This document shows, piece after piece, positions 39,701-47,352 of a stretch of 64,000 nucleotides of DNA. The translations under genes were made by a program, and so were the position numbers. The notes beneath the pieces were generated by a model. The model had not been told where the DNA came from. It was given only the letters and a program-made list of their open reading frames with translations, and made no database searches. How positions within the stretch are numbered: position 1 is the first letter of the stretch; each line of letters begins with the position of its first letter. Source of the stretch: Hymenobacter radiodurans (lineage in GTDB: Bacteria > Bacteroidota > Bacteroidia > Cytophagales > Hymenobacteraceae); the NCBI RefSeq assembly GCF_004355185.1, contig NZ_CP037922.1, forward strand, positions 1,612,001-1,676,000, written 5' to 3'.

Positions 39701-40013
39701 GCAGCTCGCGCAACGACAGTCGCATATCGGTGCGGGCGATGCTCAACACCGTCATTGGTTGTTGGTAGGCAGTGTCAGTCAGCCGCAAATGCAGGAGGGA
39801 AGCCGTAAGGTGCGGAAAGTCGCGCCAGGGCGAAATCTGAACTTCAAACGGGGCCAGCACCAGGGCAGAGTTTTGCCGGTGCTGCTCGCGTACCCATTGC
39901 TCCACGCGTCGCTGCCCGACCCGAGTGCCCACCAACGCAGCCACCAGCCCCAGCCCAATGATTACCAGCAATAACCCCGCAACTAATACGCGCCGAAGCC
40001 AGCTCAATTTCAT
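36777..40013 (-). CDS. AsmA family protein
   Basis: 1078 residues. One N-terminal membrane anchor (VLVAGLLLVIIGLGLVAALVG) is followed by a very long repetitive beta-rich periplasmic region, typical of AsmA/TamB-like bridge proteins. The N-terminal AsmA pattern is APFEVQISPWRDFPHLTASL. The C-terminal AsmA_2-like part has LETLLHDG-type strands and ends in NLYVSLNPLQVLFGNNQK plus a charged tail. Such proteins move lipids between inner and outer membranes or influence outer-membrane assembly. Single-gene unit with motif copies at 37500, 37724 and 38630. Confidence 0.85.
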   Translation of the reverse strand: MKLSWLRRVLVAGLLLVIIGLGLVAALVGTRVGQRRVEQWVREQHRQNSALVLAPFEVQISPWRDFPHLTASLLHLRLTDTAYQQPMTVLSIARTDMRLSLRELLRGQVHVTRLVINDAVLHERVDSLGRSWSVGRKGKRQPGPGRAPRMNLKLDALTINNFRIVTRNDFTGGLFAAHVRQARLKAYMQQGVLRIDGTLDGELGRLGSTTEPLFEREPMQAWVNYRYKFRERQGYIYRTRATLNGDTVQISGTHTVVPGQPGTQLSFRFVGTQPLPDVLRLALPQSLRPIVEGATSPSKAYIRYTIRGLSGPTIRPRNILRFALRDAQLTWPDTTRHIKNWDLSGTYDNGPGHNLKTTTLTLPQCRIHTAPGWVDISLTIRDFTRPFLTGQIIGRTELPELAAVVAPELLRARRGTAELDLQLRGPLPPQSDGTRPIYPDSLSVRGNVTLRDASFVLLDRGANFSGVNVRVGLQDSRWHLTNAIGVLDGMRFRATATTDHLLDYLTKRHPTTDITGNFAVDEVRIDRLRELLRPVAPGAARTAAPVPAKSGKLDMSMFPPGLHLNVGLRCDRLLLPADTVNRLAVTVRHDGHRVQLHNIRGQVWGADVSGRASWPSDTSQQVAPIRFELAVKYDQLNYQNLVRHAARPPQRSAKEPASPALRELLLAANGHVTCTIDAMQLSAGENIRDLRLRLEKTGSSLRMPYLNFATTRGGIGKATATVQVAGTRVLAANATLDLRYATLDVQQLLQMLAGLDVKEENAPQSAQNGSRRKRPAATANGSPRDKSLLSNGILSAVVRVQADKVQYTAVRGTQFKLVSRLREGEALLEECSLNALGGQIKLRGRMLTNAGQNHHPLHVQTQLEGIALPELFTTLTDMNINLLDGHNVRGTLRCAADLHTDLDSTFLPVFDTTLGYLKTDIRDLELLNVDFFTESLKFMKTERTSHLFFEPVSTQLLLHDGRILIPSLRLNSNLSNLEVSGYYHLDGRANLYVSLNPLQVLFGNNQKRVERIQQGRLIRSARGRPTYVNLRRPAAKSPYKVRLFKKAEQREQQELLRQQARQLLLTQPLDTTLRLLRP

Positions 40014-40232
40014 AAATAGGACCGCACCAGTTGCGGCTACACGCCTAATTACGAGTAATTAGGGCTTGCCGTCGAGTTAAGGGTAGCTGGGGTAGAAGTG
40101 AAACGCAGGTAAGATAGATAGTCCTTTCCTAAGAACCTCAACCTTTGCCAGGCAGATGAGGGTTCGAATCAGTAAGTCTTTTTACCTGAACTCTCGTATT
40201 CGGCCGTACTTACTCCTGCTGATTTTCCTTGT

Positions 40233-41128
40233 ATGCCTCCAACCGAGACGACCGCTCACCCTGCTAACATTCAGTATCCCTCGGTGCCGCCCGGCCTGAA
40301 ACTGCTGCAACTGAAGTTTCGGGTACTATCGGCGCTATCTTCCGAGTGGGCTTTTAAGGCCGCCTGGGAGGTATTTACTACTCCGCGCCGTCTACCACTA
40401 AAGACTTGGGAGACGAAGGCGCTGGCCCATGCTACCCAGCATTGGGCTCAGGCGGAAAGTGGCCGAATTGCCTACTATGAGTGGAACGGGAGCGGCAGTC
40501 GCACGGTGCTGCTGGTGCATGGCTGGGAGCACCGGGCCAGCTTCTGGGGGCACATGGCCGACGGTCTGGCGAAAGCCGGCTTCCGGATCGTGGCTGTGGA
40601 TGGACCGGCGCATGGCCTGTCGGACGGGAAGCGGGCTACCTTGGTGAGCTTTGCGGGAGCCGTGCAAGCCGTAGCCGATGCTATCGGACCAGTTCATGCC
40701 ACGGTAGCACATTCCTTTGGGGCCGCGTGCACTGCGGGCGTGCCGGTGCGGTTCAATCAGGCCATTGGGGGGCAATTACCGCGGCTTGTTTTGATGAGTG
40801 CGCCCAGCAGTACCCGTAAGGTAGCCGCCCGCTTCGCCCATCTGCTGCATTTGCCCCCAGCGTAGTGCAGCGCATGGGGCGCTTCATTGAGGAGCAGTAC
40901 GGCCGCAGTGCCGAAAGCTTCAGCCTACTCGAAACCGGTCGCCAATTGCCCGTGCAGCGCGCCCTGCTTCTCCACGACTACCTCGACCCCAACGTGCCCT
41001 TTGCCGAAGCTGAAGAAATTGCCAGTCACTGGCCCGCCTTGGAGTTTCGGCCTACTACCGGCTTGGGCCACAACCGCATCATGCGCGACCCTAACGTGAT
41101 AAAGCAAGTAGTAGATTTTATTGCTTGA
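40233..41128 (+). CDS. Alpha/beta hydrolase, interrupted by an apparent -1 frameshift
   Basis: The first frame (40233-40865) has the hydrolase core: oxyanion region VLLVHGWEHRASFWG, nucleophile elbow VAHSFGAAC, Asp in VAVDGPAHGLSDG. It stops at LLHLPPA. The second frame (to 41128) carries the rest, including an acid residue in LLHDYLDPNVPFAEAEE and the catalytic His in TTGLGHNRIM. The two join at a run of five C (40854-40858); with six C the reading is HLPPSVVQRMGRF with no other change. The tract is a copy of the dispersed TTTGCCCCCC motif. An assembly error or a true disrupted gene are both possible. Confidence 0.8.
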
Positions 41129-41285
41129 TAGGTGTTAGGAAATAGTACGTGCTGGATTTTGAATTGGTATCTTAAACTGAATACTCACGAAGGAACTACA
41201 GTTTTGAGCTGAACAATACATAGTGTGTTAGACTTGACTACCCATTAGGTTACTCACTTCCATTTACCTCTAACACCCCAAGCGC

Positions 41286-41579
41286 ATGGTCAACGTAGGA
41301 CTGTTGGTGCGGCTCGAAGCCAAACCCGGAAAAGAACAAGCAGTAGCCGATTTTTTGCGCAGTGGGCTGCCGCTCGTGCAAGACGAGCCCGAAACCATTA
41401 ACTGGTACGGTATCCAACTAGGGCCGTCAACTTTCGGTATTTTCGACACTTTCCCCGACGAGGCTGGTCGCAAAGCCCATCTTGGCGGCAAAGTTGCCGA
41501 AGCTCTCATGGCTAATGCTGGGGAATTACTGGCTACTGACCCAGTCATCGAAATGGTTGATATTCTCGCCTCTAAGTAA
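41286..41579 (+). CDS. Antibiotic biosynthesis monooxygenase (ABM) domain protein
   Basis: 97 residues, a single dimeric ferredoxin-like ABM domain: VNVGLLVRLEAKPGKEQAVADF, then ETINWYGIQLGPSTFGIFDTF. Small proteins like this are quinol or heme monooxygenases, or have no catalytic role. No cofactor-binding motif is diagnostic. Monocistronic. Confidence 0.8.
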   Translation: MVNVGLLVRLEAKPGKEQAVADFLRSGLPLVQDEPETINWYGIQLGPSTFGIFDTFPDEAGRKAHLGGKVAEALMANAGELLATDPVIEMVDILASK

Positions 41580-41613
41580 ATCCTGATAGTAGTTCAGGTT
41601 AATCAATAAGTAG

Positions 41614-41655
41614 AAAAGCCCCTAGACATTAACACTGACGTCTGGGGGGCTTTTT
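41614..41655 (+). terminator. Intrinsic terminator after the ABM gene
   Basis: AAAAGCCCC and AGAC on the left pair with GTCT and GGGGCTTTT on the right around a short internal mismatch. The right arm contains the G6 motif (41644-41649). Confidence 0.65.
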
Positions 41656-41661
41656 CTGGCT

Positions 41662-41750
41662 GTCATGCAGAGCCCAGCGAAGCATCTCGCGTGTTTGACA
41701 TCAGTAATCCAGCGTCAGCAAGCGAGATGCTTCGCTGGGCTCTGCATGAC
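41662..41750. repeat. REP-like palindromic repeat, copy 3
   Basis: GTCATGCAGAGCCCAGCGAA then GCATCTCGCGTG on the left; AGCGAGATGCTTCGCTGGGC then TCTGCATGAC on the right. The compensating change CCAGC/GCTGG relative to other copies preserves pairing. It lies between two converging genes. Confidence 0.85.
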
Positions 41751-41790
41751 GGTTATTTAGTTGCTAAGCTCCTTCAATAGTTTAAGCTTC

Positions 41791-42798
41791 TTAAACCGTT
41801 TCCTGGCCTTCAGCTGCTAGTCCACGCAGCACTTCGCGCAAGCCTTCGGGCTCTTGAATTAAGCGAGCTACGTGCTGCACGTATTCAGCCTCAGCACGTA
41901 AGTAGCGCTTCAGTTGGCGCAGTTCGGCTTCCTGCTTCTTGCCAGTCCCGCTAAGCACTTTAGACGGCCCGTATTTCAACTCGTTCAATTGCTGCTTTAG
42001 CTCGATTTGCTGCTGGCGGAGCGCCTGAGTGTAGCGCGTAAGAACGTCGTCATCGGCGTGGTCGGTGGGGGCGGATTCGGATAGAAGCTGAAGCAGCGTG
42101 TACAGGTCGTTAGCCTCGTAGGCTTCCGTGATGCGCTGCATGAGCGCGGTTTTCTGCTGCTGCGCGTCGGGATTGCGCTCTAAGTCGGGGTGATGGGTGC
42201 GGGCGAGCTGGCGGTAGAGCGTTTTGGTATTGGATAACAGGCGTTGCTCCTCCTCGCGAGCGGCTTTTTCAGCGGCTTCTTGGGCTTTCTGGGCTTTAGT
42301 TTTGCGTCGGGCGCGGGCCTGCTCGGCTGCTTGTTCGTGCGGTGGCAGCGAAGAATCGAAGCTGGCGTTGGCGTCTGCAGAATCGGAGGCAGCACTTCGC
42401 GCCTTGCCTGACTGGCGCTGGGGGGCATATTTCAGCAATATATCCGCCGCATCTTCCCCAAACCGCTCCTGCAAAGCGCGGGCATTCCCCACAATTACGC
42501 CCGTAATCTGCTGCTCCTCGGCCCGACTGAAAAAGTGAAGCAACAGAGCGTTTTCCAGCGGGGCAAACAACGTCTGCCGCGCTTCCACCACCGCCCGGGC
42601 CGCTGGCCCTACCTGTTGCCAATAGCGGCGCCGGGCGTCGGCCTGCTCCGCCTGCAAGTCGCGCAGGCGTTGGCGCAAGCCTTCTACCTGTTGTACTGCC
42701 TCCCGAAATGCCTGTTGAGCAGGATTAATAGCTGTATCCGTTGCCGGAATGGGGTAAGAAGTAGCGGCCGGAAGATCGGAGGGGGCGGAAGTATTCAT
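41791..42798 (-). CDS. J-domain protein (DnaJ-like) with coiled-coil region
   Basis: 335 residues, cytoplasmic. The N-terminal third is a charged helical segment with coiled-coil character (VEGLRQRLRDLQAEQADARR). A low-complexity Ala/Arg/Lys/Glu linker follows. A J-domain near residue 200 shows LYRQLARTHHPDLERNPDAQ with the HPD triad, then MQRITEAYEANDL. The J-domain is internal, not N-terminal, and no zinc or peptide-binding DnaJ domain follows. It probably stimulates DnaK in a special setting. A TACCTTTG box (minus strand, 42806-42813) lies just before the start. Confidence 0.82.
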   Translation of the reverse strand: MNTSAPSDLPAATSYPIPATDTAINPAQQAFREAVQQVEGLRQRLRDLQAEQADARRRYWQQVGPAARAVVEARQTLFAPLENALLLHFFSRAEEQQITGVIVGNARALQERFGEDAADILLKYAPQRQSGKARSAASDSADANASFDSSLPPHEQAAEQARARRKTKAQKAQEAAEKAAREEEQRLLSNTKTLYRQLARTHHPDLERNPDAQQQKTALMQRITEAYEANDLYTLLQLLSESAPTDHADDDVLTRYTQALRQQQIELKQQLNELKYGPSKVLSGTGKKQEAELRQLKRYLRAEAEYVQHVARLIQEPEGLREVLRGLAAEGQETV

Positions 42799-42805
42799 GG
42801 GACAG

Positions 42806-42813
42806 CAAAGGTA
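42806..42813 (-). promoter_or_regulatory. -7 promoter element TACCTTTG next to the J-domain gene start
   Basis: Read on the minus strand it matches TAnnTTTG and ends 7 bases before the ATG at 42798, giving a very short or absent leader. No clear TTTG/TTG box is seen 20 bases further upstream. Confidence 0.35.
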
Positions 42814-43013
42814 GCGATGACCATTGCGTTATATGTTCGAGCGCACCTTTACCTACACTTTTGAGTGTCAAGAGTGTGACCCGATGATAGAAAGCCCAGG
42901 CTTGGCGCAAACCACGAGTAGTTTTATGAGTAGTGTTGACTCATTATGTACTGGTGGGTATTTTCGGCTGACTCCCTTACATTCTTATCCAACTGCCTCT
43001 TACTGCTGCGTCC

Positions 43014-44129
43014 GTGTTTCCGCAAAACAATCGAGTTTTACTTTGTTGTCTACTAGCCCTTATGCTGCTAGACTTCCAGCCCTCGCTCCGGGCGCAAGGA
43101 CAGGCCATCACGGTGAAAACAGACCTTGGAGTAGAGCTGGTGAATGCCCTTATGGTGCAGCTTTCCCCGGAATTTATAAAGGACTCAGTCGCCGACCCGC
43201 ACCTGTTTCGTAGTACCCGGCTGATGCGCGAAAGCTACACCCACTTTGCGCCATTTCGCACTCACGTCGCTGTGCGCCGTACCCAATGGCTGGCCGACAA
43301 AATCGGTACCGGCGTCTACTTACTACCCTTATTCTATCAGGGATTTCCGCGCCCTCGACGGCACACGCCCATCTCGACGCCGTTGCTCGAAGCTATTCAC
43401 GCGAATCCAGACTCGGCAGTACGCATAGCTGATGCTTATATGCGTTTAGTGGGGCGATTTTATCAGGACTCCCACTTCGCGCAATTTCAGCGTGCCAACC
43501 AAGCTGTGTACGAGGTGGCCATCTCGGAAGTGAAGCGCAACCTTCCTTCTCCAACCTTTATACCGACCATGGAGCGTTATTATGGCGCCCAAAAGGCAGC
43601 GTATTGTATTATCGTCAATCCATTTTTCAAGTCACAGTGGGGCATGGCTTGGGAAGTAGCAGGTGCCAATGGTCCGGTTGCTACCCAAATTGCGGCGCCT
43701 TTCGGCGAGCAGCTGCGCGTACGCGGAAACTTGTTAAAAGCTGGGTTTGACAACGCCGAAGAAGTGCGCAACCTGTCGGTGCATGAGTTCGGCCACACGT
43801 TTGTCAATACCTTAACTGCCCAGCCAGCCTTCGCGGCGGGTATTAAAGCGCAAAGCGCCTTGTTTCAACCCATTCCAGGGCATGGACAATACAGCGACTG
43901 GGAGACGTCATTCAACGAGCATCTGGTACGAGCCGGAGAGGTTCGCCTGGCGCTGGCACTTGGCCGGAGCGACGTCAGCGAGAAGCTCCGAGTAGACTAC
44001 GCGGCTTGGATGTATCTGCCGTTTTTTGAGCAGCAGCTCCGGCGCTATGAAGCGGACCGGCAGCGCTATCCTACCTTAGAATCGTTTTTGCCAGACTTAA
44101 TTAGTGCCTTACCCACGCTCAATCGATAG
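43014..44129 (+). CDS. DUF4932 domain protein, exported, with metallopeptidase-like HEFGH
   Basis: 371 residues starting at a GTG (43014), which preserves the signal peptide FPQNNRVLLCCLLALMLLDF to SLRAQ. The body matches DUF4932 (TVKTDLGVELVNALMVQLSP). It has a gluzincin-like zinc motif in LSVHEFGHTFVN near residue 257 and a possible third ligand in FNEHLVRAGEVRLAL downstream. A periplasmic peptidase activity is inferred. No other catalytic domain is visible. Confidence 0.75.
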   Translation: MFPQNNRVLLCCLLALMLLDFQPSLRAQGQAITVKTDLGVELVNALMVQLSPEFIKDSVADPHLFRSTRLMRESYTHFAPFRTHVAVRRTQWLADKIGTGVYLLPLFYQGFPRPRRHTPISTPLLEAIHANPDSAVRIADAYMRLVGRFYQDSHFAQFQRANQAVYEVAISEVKRNLPSPTFIPTMERYYGAQKAAYCIIVNPFFKSQWGMAWEVAGANGPVATQIAAPFGEQLRVRGNLLKAGFDNAEEVRNLSVHEFGHTFVNTLTAQPAFAAGIKAQSALFQPIPGHGQYSDWETSFNEHLVRAGEVRLALALGRSDVSEKLRVDYAAWMYLPFFEQQLRRYEADRQRYPTLESFLPDLISALPTLNR

Positions 44130-44192
44130 TTAGTTCAATTGTCACTCAACTGGCCATTATCTACTTATATCTGCGTGAGAAGAGGAAGGCGC

Positions 44193-45110
44193 TCAAAGAC
44201 TTACCGAGTCACTCCATACTTCATATGCCACCCGAAACGTATTGCAGTGCGCATCCACGATGTCGCTGATCCGCTCGGAGTAGCCGCCGCCCATACTCAC
44301 GGCCACGGGCAGGTTCTTCTCTCGACAAAGCCCCAACACGAACTCATCCCGCTGGCGGCAGCCCTCCTTCGTTAGAGCCAGCTTGCCGAGCTTATCCGTC
44401 GCCAGCACATCAACGCCCGCTTGAAAAAACACGAAATCAGGCTGCACTTCGGTGAGCAGACGGGGTAACGTAGCGGTTAGCTGCTGAAGGTATTCCGTAT
44501 CAGATGTGCCCAGCGCGAACTCCACATCCAGGTCCGACTTCTCCTTGCGAAGCGGATAATTGGCCCCCGCGTGCATGGAAAAGGTGAATACCCGCGGCTC
44601 GTGCTGAAATATGCTGGCCGTACCGTCGCCCTGGTGCACGTCCAGATCCACCACCAATACTTGCTTGGCTAACCCGTGATGCAGCAAGTGCGCGGCGGCA
44701 ATAGCAATGTCATTAAGCACACAAAAACCCTCACCCCGGTCGGCAAAGGCGTGGTGGGTGCCGCCCGCCAAATTAAGCGCCACGCCGTCAGTTAGGGCCC
44801 GCTGCGCCGACTGTAGCGTGCCGGCGCTGCTGCTCAACGAGCGGCGTACGAGCTGTTCACTTTGGGGCAAACCCAGGCGGCGCACCTCAGCAGGGGAGAG
44901 GCGTTGGTCGCGCACTTTGTGCCAGTACTCTTGGGTGTGCACGCGCAGGATATCCTCCTCGGCGCACAGGCCAGGGTCGTAAAAGTCGGTCTGGGGGGCA
45001 ATTCCTTGCCACAGCAGCTGCTCCCGAATCAGCTCATATTTGGCAATCGGAAACCGATGACCGGGGGGCAAATCCAGCGTGTAGCGTTCGGAAGTAGCGA
45101 GGCAGGGCAT
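44193..45110 (-). CDS. Histone deacetylase superfamily protein
   Basis: 305 residues, cytoplasmic, of the bacterial class IV/AcuC-like deacetylase fold. The family signatures are GGTHHAFADRGEGFCVLNDIA (active-site His pair), VVDLDVHQGDGTA (zinc Asp and His), FQAGVDVLATD (zinc Asp) and SMGGGYSERI. It should deacetylate lysine or a small acetylated amine. No acetyltransferase gene is adjacent. Motif copies at 44993 and 45063 lie in the N-terminal coding part. Confidence 0.9.
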   Translation of the reverse strand: MPCLATSERYTLDLPPGHRFPIAKYELIREQLLWQGIAPQTDFYDPGLCAEEDILRVHTQEYWHKVRDQRLSPAEVRRLGLPQSEQLVRRSLSSSAGTLQSAQRALTDGVALNLAGGTHHAFADRGEGFCVLNDIAIAAAHLLHHGLAKQVLVVDLDVHQGDGTASIFQHEPRVFTFSMHAGANYPLRKEKSDLDVEFALGTSDTEYLQQLTATLPRLLTEVQPDFVFFQAGVDVLATDKLGKLALTKEGCRQRDEFVLGLCREKNLPVAVSMGGGYSERISDIVDAHCNTFRVAYEVWSDSVSL

Positions 45111-45327
45111 GTAGCAGGGAAAGGGCCGAAACGTACGGCTAGCTACTCGTTACAACGCTAGGCAAAAGAGATTGTTCACATGCTTCGTTTACAAAAGCAA
45201 GCATAAAATTTATTTATAAATAGTATAAATTATAAAGTCGTAAATAATAAAAAATGCAGTAGCTTGATTTAAACGCTACTTTTAATAATTGTTGAAAAAT
45301 AATTTAAAAAAAATATTCAATAACTAT

Positions 45328-45358
45328 TGACTTTAATTGAATAACCTTTCTACCTTTG
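45328..45358 (+). promoter_or_regulatory. Bacteroidota sigma-A promoter
   Basis: TTG at 45328-45330 and TACCTTTG at 45351-45358, 20 bases apart, match the -33 and -7 elements of Bacteroidota. It is embedded in AT-rich DNA and drives the small unit that follows. Confidence 0.65.
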
Positions 45359-45404
45359 ACTCGTTCAAAACACCACACATAACAATCCACTTCTTTTACC
45401 TGTC

Positions 45405-45494
45405 ATGCGCCGCCATATTAATAAGCTAGATATGCCAAGTTTCTCACTGACCCAACGGGATCAGTTCGGGTTCGGCGCGTACGCAGATAGGTGA
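45405..45494 (+). CDS. Possible 29-residue small protein
   Basis: ATG at 45405 begins MRRHINKLDMPSFSLTQRDQ and the frame ends with FGFGAYADR at 45494. It lies about 40 bases after the predicted transcription start and ends 23 bases before a strong terminator, so it fits a dedicated short transcript. The sequence has no hydrophobic segment and no recognised family. It could instead be a non-coding RNA with an accidental frame. Confidence 0.35.
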   Translation: MRRHINKLDMPSFSLTQRDQFGFGAYADR

Positions 45495-45517
45495 AATTCT
45501 AACGATAGAATTACCCC

Positions 45518-45559
45518 AAGCAAAACGCCCGAATCCAGCCAGATTCGGGCGTTTTGCTT
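45518..45559. terminator. Perfect 18-bp intrinsic terminator
   Basis: AAGCAAAACGCCCGAATC pairs with its exact complement around CAGCCA and is followed by T residues. It ends the short transcript started at about 45365. Confidence 0.85.
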
Positions 45560-46004
45560 TCTTATTAGGTTCTAACTTCCTTACTATCATGTTGTCACGA
45601 CGCCCAACCCAGCCCAGCTTCTTGCCGCTCTCCAGCGTTGTTGCTCCGTGCCGGCGCGACAACAATTATCGAACAAGAAGCACTAGTCATCCAGACCGAA
45701 AACGGAAAGGCTAACCCCAAACTACTCCTTGCGGTAGAGCGATAAATTCGGATTTAATTTAATTAATCGACTTTGATTAGCTGCTTGAAAAAAGCAGCAT
45801 GAAAAATTATTGTCTATAATTTCAGTGATAAAATAAATGCGATAGGTATTTATTTCGAGGTAAATAAAATCAGTCATTAACCTTTTTTGCAAAACATATC
45901 ATGTACGAAAGCTTCAGAATTCTGCTCAGTGTGTCCGCCTTCGGGCCTACTTCTTCATCTGATTTTTTAATCGGTAAAATCCCTCGTGCAGGGAATCCTC
46001 CCCG

Positions 46005-47285
46005 ATGTCCAACCGTAATAAAACCGTATCCCGCCAAGCGCTGGATACCCAACAAGCCCTAGAAGCTTTATCGCGGCACGCTGATCGGCGCAAGTGGTCG
46101 GCTAGGCAGCAAATAGACTTTCTCTTTTCTTGTGCTACTATCCAGGAGTTGCACGCCCAAGTTTCGGCCGATTCGCCTTTGGCGCTACGCTACCAACACT
46201 GGGTAATGGGCCGCAACGCTACGGACCGGCACCGCACCCGCCAAGCCTTGCTGACCTTGGCCGATAAGCGCACCGTTCTGCTGGAGCGCCCGGAAATGGT
46301 GCCGGCCCTGAGCGTACTAACCACTTACTACTTAAGCCGGCAGCGCGACCTGGCCGACTGGCAACCCCGGACGCGCAACGTGTATCGGCAACTGGAAAGC
46401 TTGGTGCGCCACCTCTTCGATGGCTACGGCGACGTACCCGGCTGGGTGCTGGAATCCTGGGCCACGGGCGAGCTAACCTGCGGCGGCGTCAATTTGGCCG
46501 AGCTGACCATTCATTTGGGCAACGGTCGGTCGTTGCGCAGCTTCTCTGGTCAGCCCCGGTCCATCACCAAAAAGCTGGAGCACGCCATGCGCCAGGCGCC
46601 GGCGGGCTGCACCTATATCGAAGCCTTACGCTATGCTCAGTTGGCGTGTCGGGGCGCGCTGGAGTGGATCGGGCCGGTGCTGCAAACCGCCTGGAGCCGC
46701 ACGGTAGGTCCCGATGACGACTTCTGGCTGGATCTGGTCGACCTTTTTGCCACTACACCCATGGTCGACCCGCAGCAGTTCGGGCCGGTGTGCGACTGGA
46801 TTCATCACAAGCGCACCGTGGGCATCGGCGACGAGCCGCCCCAGCCGGGTTTTTCCCTGAAAGGCCGCTCCATGGCTAGTCTGCTGGCGCAAACGGAGCA
46901 GTGGCACCGAAGCCTGGGCCTGCTGCGGCGTCACGCTGGGCACCTGCTCTCGGCTACCTGGAACCCGCTGCCAGTGAGTGACTTCACCAGTGGCGACGAC
47001 CAGCGGGTGGTCATTACCCAACTGCGCACCTACGGGCAGTTGGTGGATGAGGGCAACGCCTTGCGACACTGCGTGGCTTCCTATCTGCAATCCTGCCAGA
47101 AAGGGCGTTGCAGCATCTTTTCGCTGAGGCTGGATGGTGCCCGTGCCATCACGCTGGAAGTGCAGCACAACCGCACTATTGTGCAGGCAAAGGGCCGCTA
47201 CAACCGCGCTCTGGCCGATAATGAGCGGTTTTGGGTGACGCGCTGGGCTACTGAAGCTCAACTCACGCTCTCCAAGCATTTGTAA
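46005..47285 (+). CDS. PcfJ-domain protein
   Basis: 426 residues, soluble. The C-terminal third carries the PcfJ-like core: ALRHCVASYLQSCQKGRCSI then FSLRLDGARAITLEV, with conserved His and Cys. It then continues VQAKGRYNRALADNERFWV. The N-terminal two thirds are helical and rich in Arg, His and Leu, without a known domain. PcfJ proteins were first named from a plasmid conjugation locus; their activity is unknown. The gene is 67 bases upstream of the TROVE gene in the same orientation, so the two are probably cotranscribed, pointing to an RNA-related role. Confidence 0.8.
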   Translation: MSNRNKTVSRQALDTQQALEALSRHADRRKWSARQQIDFLFSCATIQELHAQVSADSPLALRYQHWVMGRNATDRHRTRQALLTLADKRTVLLERPEMVPALSVLTTYYLSRQRDLADWQPRTRNVYRQLESLVRHLFDGYGDVPGWVLESWATGELTCGGVNLAELTIHLGNGRSLRSFSGQPRSITKKLEHAMRQAPAGCTYIEALRYAQLACRGALEWIGPVLQTAWSRTVGPDDDFWLDLVDLFATTPMVDPQQFGPVCDWIHHKRTVGIGDEPPQPGFSLKGRSMASLLAQTEQWHRSLGLLRRHAGHLLSATWNPLPVSDFTSGDDQRVVITQLRTYGQLVDEGNALRHCVASYLQSCQKGRCSIFSLRLDGARAITLEVQHNRTIVQAKGRYNRALADNERFWVTRWATEAQLTLSKHL

Positions 47286-47352
47286 AACCAGCTTCTACAG
47301 CAATACCAAATCCAGAACACAAACACCACCCCACCCAAAAAAGCCCCCCATT

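Larger units (their letters stand above)
45111..46004. other. Long AT-rich intergenic region upstream of the PcfJ-TROVE-RtcB locus
   Basis: About 900 bases, clearly richer in A and T than its flanks. It contains a well-formed promoter (45328-45358), a 29-codon open frame (45405-45494) and a terminator (45518-45559), so a short transcript is likely. Further right there is a GC-rich foldable stretch (about 45591-45670) and a small hairpin GCTGCTT/AAGCAGC at 45780-45798. The promoter of the PcfJ gene should lie in the last 150 bases; I see no exact -7 box there. Confidence 0.6.

Noticed and set aside
40150..40180. T-loop-like GGGTTCGAATC upstream of the alpha/beta hydrolase gene
   Set aside because: No acceptor, D or anticodon arm can be found around it; likely chance.
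45444..45665. 73-codon open frame on the minus strand
   Set aside because: It runs through a perfect terminator hairpin and opposes the small transcription unit, so it is unlikely to be coding.
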